A DNA stretch of 64,000 nt. It comes from Nosema muscidifuracis (lineage: Eukaryota; Microsporidia; Nosematidae). A model generated the notes under the pieces. That model made no database searches. It was not told the DNA's origin and was given only the letters and a program-made list of their open reading frames with translations. The stretch spans positions 62,001-126,000 of the forward strand of contig JAIOKI010000010.1 of NCBI GenBank assembly GCA_028335825.1, written 5' to 3'. Shown piece after piece: positions 61,099-64,000 of the stretch. Position numbers and translations under genes: made by a program. The stretch's first letter is position 1. Each line of letters begins with the position of its first letter.

Positions 61099-61572
61099 TT
61101 ATTCATAAAAAGGTATCCAACATACTAAATCATCTTCTTCCTTATTAGCTTTGATTCTAAATATAAATTCATTTTTTATTGTCCCTAAGAAATACATAAA
61201 AGTAAATAAACATTTACAATACAAACATCCAAAAATAATAAAATAAATTAAATAAGTTGATTGAGCATACTTACATATCTTAAAATCAAAACAATATAAA
61301 ACAAATGATAAGATCATACCAACGGCCATCAAATAATTAAATATATAAAAATTAATTAAAGTATTGTACACTAAAAAATATTCTATAACTATTATTATGC
61401 TTAATTTTGATACATCTTGTAAATTTAAAAAACACTTGTCTGTGAATAGGAAGAGAATCGAAGATAGAGAAAATAAAGATAAAATTGAATATGAGAAATT
61501 TGTGAAGATGCTTAGAGTGAAAATTGACCCTAAAGTGAAATATAAAATATTTCTTGAATCTGGGATATTCAT
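61099..61572 (-). CDS. Small polytopic membrane protein (157 residues)
   Basis: Start MNIPDSRNILYF: the frame is open further upstream through the GAR1 tail, but ACCCTTAATG sits exactly before this ATG, so I place the start here and not at 61740. About four to five hydrophobic segments (8-26, 28-45, 55-75, 80-95, 105-128) and a short charged tail ending DDLVCWIPFYE. No family recognised. It lies 58 bp downstream of GAR1 on the same strand. Confidence 0.7.
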   Translation of the reverse strand: MNIPDSRNILYFTLGSIFTLSIFTNFSYSILSLFSLSSILFLFTDKCFLNLQDVSKLSIIIVIEYFLVYNTLINFYIFNYLMAVGMILSFVLYCFDFKICKYAQSTYLIYFIIFGCLYCKCLFTFMYFLGTIKNEFIFRIKANKEEDDLVCWIPFYE

Positions 61573-61630
61573 TAAGGGTAAAGAAAATAAAAAGATAATA
61601 AAAAATTTGAAATTTATTATTAAACAGAAA

Positions 61631-62107
61631 TCATCTTCTTTCTCTTCTTTTATCATTATTAAATTTACGATCTCCATTAGATCTTTTATTATTAAATTTA
61701 CGATCACCATTGGATCTTTTATTATTAAATTTACGATCATTATTAGATTTCTTTGATATATCTAATTTTCTCTTTTTTTTATCTTCTGCTTCTTTTTTCT
61801 TTTCTGTTTCACTACGTTCTAAAAATCGATTCTTTGGTATTAACTTATTACTATAAATAAAATATTCATCGTATTGCTTATCACAATCAATAGATACATA
61901 AACATCATTCTGTGGTCCAAATATCTCATCAACTTTACCAATTTGTTTCTTATTCTTATCAAACACGTATGCATTTGGATATGATATATCATCAGTAACA
62001 AGCTTTAATACAGCATTTTTACCACAATTGTGAATAAATGTACACAAATTTATTAACGAAGCATTTGTATCAAATTTATTCTTCTGATTAAATTTCTTTC
62101 TATTCAT
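61631..62107 (-). CDS. GAR1: H/ACA snoRNP protein GAR1
   Basis: A 158-residue protein of the pseudouridylation snoRNP, acting in the nucleolus. The beta-barrel core is clear: FIHNCGKNAVLKLVTDDISY (25-44), NAYVFDKNKKQIGKVDEIFG (45-64) followed by PQNDVYVSI, then SNKLIPKNRFLERSETE. The usual N- and C-terminal RGG regions are replaced by one basic tail of 11-residue repeats SNGDRKFNNKR, encoded by a 33-bp repeat. GCCCTAAGTATG fixes the start. Open frames on both strands across the repeat tail are shadows. Confidence 0.93.
   Translation of the reverse strand: MNRKKFNQKNKFDTNASLINLCTFIHNCGKNAVLKLVTDDISYPNAYVFDKNKKQIGKVDEIFGPQNDVYVSIDCDKQYDEYFIYSNKLIPKNRFLERSETEKKKEAEDKKKRKLDISKKSNNDRKFNNKRSNGDRKFNNKRSNGDRKFNNDKRRERR
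61651..61745 (-). repeat. 33-bp in-frame tandem repeat in the GAR1 tail
   Basis: Three units coding SN(G/N)DRKFNN(K/D)KR-type sequence, nearly identical in DNA. Because 33 is a multiple of 3, all frames stay open through the array, which explains the long overlapping open frames here. Confidence 0.9.
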
Positions 62108-62170
62108 ACTTAGGGCATTAAAAAAATATGAAGAAAGATTTTTTTATAAAAAAAATAAAGAATTAACCCA

Positions 62171-64000
62171 ATGTACTTAGAAAAGATCGAGATAGAAAAT
62201 TTTAAAAGTTTTAAGACATTTTCTTCTATTGATTTATCACCACATACTACTATAATTGTAGGTAAGAATGGAAGTGGAAAGAGTAATATTATACATGCTA
62301 TACGTGTAATTATATGTTGTGAAAAATTAAGTAGAGATGAACGTATTGATTTATTACATGAAGGAACAAATATGTCAGAAGAATGTAGTACACTAAATTT
62401 GTATATTAATAATTTTGATTTGAGACTCGATGGACCAAAACAATTTAAAATAAAAAGGTGTATAGGTGTAGATAAAGATGAATATTATGTTAATGATAAA
62501 CTTATTAATAGGAAAGATGTACAAGGACTTATAGAAAATAGTGGTATTTGTGTAAGTATGCCATATTTTATAGTACAACAAGGAAAAATAAGTGAAATGA
62601 TAAATATGACTGATAAAAATAGATATGATTTAATTAAAAATATTTCTGGTGCTTTGAAATACGAACATGAGCGTGATAACTGCTTGAAAATGTTAGATGA
62701 AACTAAACTTACTAAAAAAAAATTAGATATGAATATGAAATTAATAAACGATAAATTGAAAAATCTTGAAGCTGAAAAGTCAAAGATGGAAATATGTGAC
62801 AAATTAGAAAAAGAAAAAAGAAGATATGAAATAGCTTATTTACAAAAAGATTTGATTATAATTAATAAAAATTTAGAACAATTAGATCAAATGGATAATA
62901 ATGAATCTTTATATGAGGAATATGAAGATGTAGAATACGAATTAAAACTTATAAATGAAAAAATAACGAATCTTGAAAAAGAAAAAATGCAAGTAGATAT
63001 GTTTTTAAGTGGATCTATTGATAAAGAAAATAAACCAGAAATAAAAAATAAAAAATCTATTTTAAAAGATGGTGGAATTGACATTTTAAAGAAAGAACTT
63101 TCTTTAACTGAAAATAAATTAATGAATATTAACAAAAGAATTAAAATATGTGAGGATAAAGTTAAGAATTGTAATCAATTAGAAAAGAATGTTTTTATTG
63201 AAAAAACTTATTTGAAAAACGTAGTTAATTTTGTTAAAGAATTCGATATTGAAAAAAATTCTACTTTGATAGAAAACGAATTGAAACATTCTAGAGATCT
63301 TTTAGAAGAAAAAAAGAAATTTATCGATGAGAATAAAATAACAAATAATGTTTTTAATTTTGATATGTTGAACAAAATGATTGAAAAACGTAAAGAATTA
63401 TGGAGAGAAGAAAAAAAATTGGTTGATAACGAGAATGGACTTATGGAATCTTTACAAAATAATGAAAGTAAACTTTTAATATCTGGTCATTATTCTTACA
63501 AAGTATATAAAGACTTAAAAAATGAGGAAGGAGTGATAGGTTGTGTATTTGATTTATTTGACGTACCTGATGAATTATCAAGTGCTTTTGAAGCAGTTTC
63601 AGGTGGATATTTATTTAACATCGTAGTTGAAGATGAAAAAGTTGTAAGTAGATTGATAAAGAAAGTTAGTGGGAATGTTACATTTATTCCAATAAATAAA
63701 ATGTTTGCTGAGGAGTATATGCAAATAGAAGATCCAAATCTTTTTTTAATGAGTGAACAGATATCTTGTGATGTAAAATTTAAATCTTTATTATCATTTA
63801 TAACAAAAAATACTTATGTAGTACCCGATTTAAAAACTGGAGCTAAATTATCAAAAATTTATAACGTAAATATTGTTACTTTAGAAGGTGATATATTTAG
63901 AAGAAATGGAATTATTACAGGAGGATATGAAAGTAAATCGAGTATTGTTAGTGATTTTAAAAAGATAGTTAATCAAAAAAAAGAGAATTTAATTAGACTT
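62171..64000 (+). CDS. SMC3: SMC3 cohesin subunit, 5' part (runs off the window)
   Basis: 610 codons to the edge, no stop. Walker A VGKNGSGKSNIIHAI is at about 32-46; LLHEGTNM follows as in SMC3; KRCIGVDKDEYYVNDKLINR (about 96-115) and MPYFIVQQGKISEMINM (about 133-150) are SMC3-specific (PYFIVKQGKI). A coiled coil runs about 165-445; the hinge starts near 453 (GCVFDLFDVPDELSSAFEAV) and ends near RRNGIITGGYESKSS. The coil before the hinge is somewhat shorter than in yeast or human. ACCCAATG marks the start. The Walker B half lies outside. Confidence 0.95.
   Translation, partial: MYLEKIEIENFKSFKTFSSIDLSPHTTIIVGKNGSGKSNIIHAIRVIICCEKLSRDERIDLLHEGTNMSEECSTLNLYINNFDLRLDGPKQFKIKRCIGVDKDEYYVNDKLINRKDVQGLIENSGICVSMPYFIVQQGKISEMINMTDKNRYDLIKNISGALKYEHERDNCLKMLDETKLTKKKLDMNMKLINDKLKNLEAEKSKMEICDKLEKEKRRYEIAYLQKDLIIINKNLEQLDQMDNNESLYEEYEDVEYELKLINEKITNLEKEKMQVDMFLSGSIDKENKPEIKNKKSILKDGGIDILKKELSLTENKLMNINKRIKICEDKVKNCNQLEKNVFIEKTYLKNVVNFVKEFDIEKNSTLIENELKHSRDLLEEKKKFIDENKITNNVFNFDMLNKMIEKRKELWREEKKLVDNENGLMESLQNNESKLLISGHYSYKVYKDLKNEEGVIGCVFDLFDVPDELSSAFEAVSGGYLFNIVVEDEKVVSRLIKKVSGNVTFIPINKMFAEEYMQIEDPNLFLMSEQISCDVKFKSLLSFITKNTYVVPDLKTGAKLSKIYNVNIVTLEGDIFRRNGIITGGYESKSSIVSDFKKIVNQKKENLIRL

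Noticed and set aside
61364-61756. 130-codon plus-strand frame
   Set aside because: Antisense to the 157-residue membrane protein and the GAR1 repeat tail, whose 33-bp period keeps all frames open.

Overview
The window looks like a piece of a microsporidian genome. It is extremely AT-rich. Every recognisable gene lacks an intron and most are shorter than their yeast or animal relatives. Many start codons lie within about 25 bases of a short C-run, such as CCCTTAATG, ACCCCTTTAATG or GCCCCAAATG, on the coding strand. That start-proximal CCC signal is known from microsporidia. The gene set agrees: NFS1 (mitosomal Fe-S synthesis), a tiny SNARE, homeodomain proteins, reduced CCT and importin alpha, MAF1, BUD31 and a mevalonate-pathway pair. 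The genus cannot be fixed from this sequence.

Layout. 1-12.5 kb: a farnesyl-diphosphate-synthase-type gene running off the left edge, two choline-transporter-like (CTL/PNS1) membrane proteins (one split between frames), a divergent homeodomain protein, MAF1 and an EF-hand protein, separated by long AT deserts. 13-33 kb: a denser housekeeping block with NFS1, importin alpha, a septin, a Qb-SNARE, RPB4, a large unknown, a homeodomain protein, CCT6, a small unknown divergent with RPS5/uS7, two unknowns, RPS29/uS14, a saccharopine-dehydrogenase-like oxidoreductase, a 927-residue Cys-triplet/14-residue-repeat protein and a CCCH zinc-finger protein. 33-50 kb: an accessory island with three members of one lineage-specific, apparently secreted protein family of about 530-550 residues. 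Two of them form the arms of an inverted repeat of about 1.8 kb. The island also holds an alpha/beta hydrolase, a tRNA-Cys and much decayed coding-like DNA. 50-64 kb: housekeeping genes again, with BUD31, a syntaxin, the primase large subunit, a TPR/J protein whose J domain lacks HPD, a probable structured RNA, phosphomevalonate kinase, GAR1 and SMC3 running off the right edge.

The genes cover isoprenoid synthesis, vesicle fusion (Vti1-like Qb and syntaxin Qa), RNA polymerase II and III control (RPB4, MAF1), ribosome and snoRNP function (RPS5, RPS29, GAR1), DNA replication and cohesion (PRI2, SMC3), folding (CCT6, J protein) and splicing (BUD31). Almost every intergenic gap carries its own tandem-repeat family (27- to 81-bp units), so the repeats look locally generated. 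The most novel content is the secreted paralogue family with its inverted duplication, the Cys-triplet repeat protein, a candidate RNase P/MRP-class RNA at about 55.9-56.25 kb, and an array of CCC start-signal-like units ahead of the EF-hand gene.
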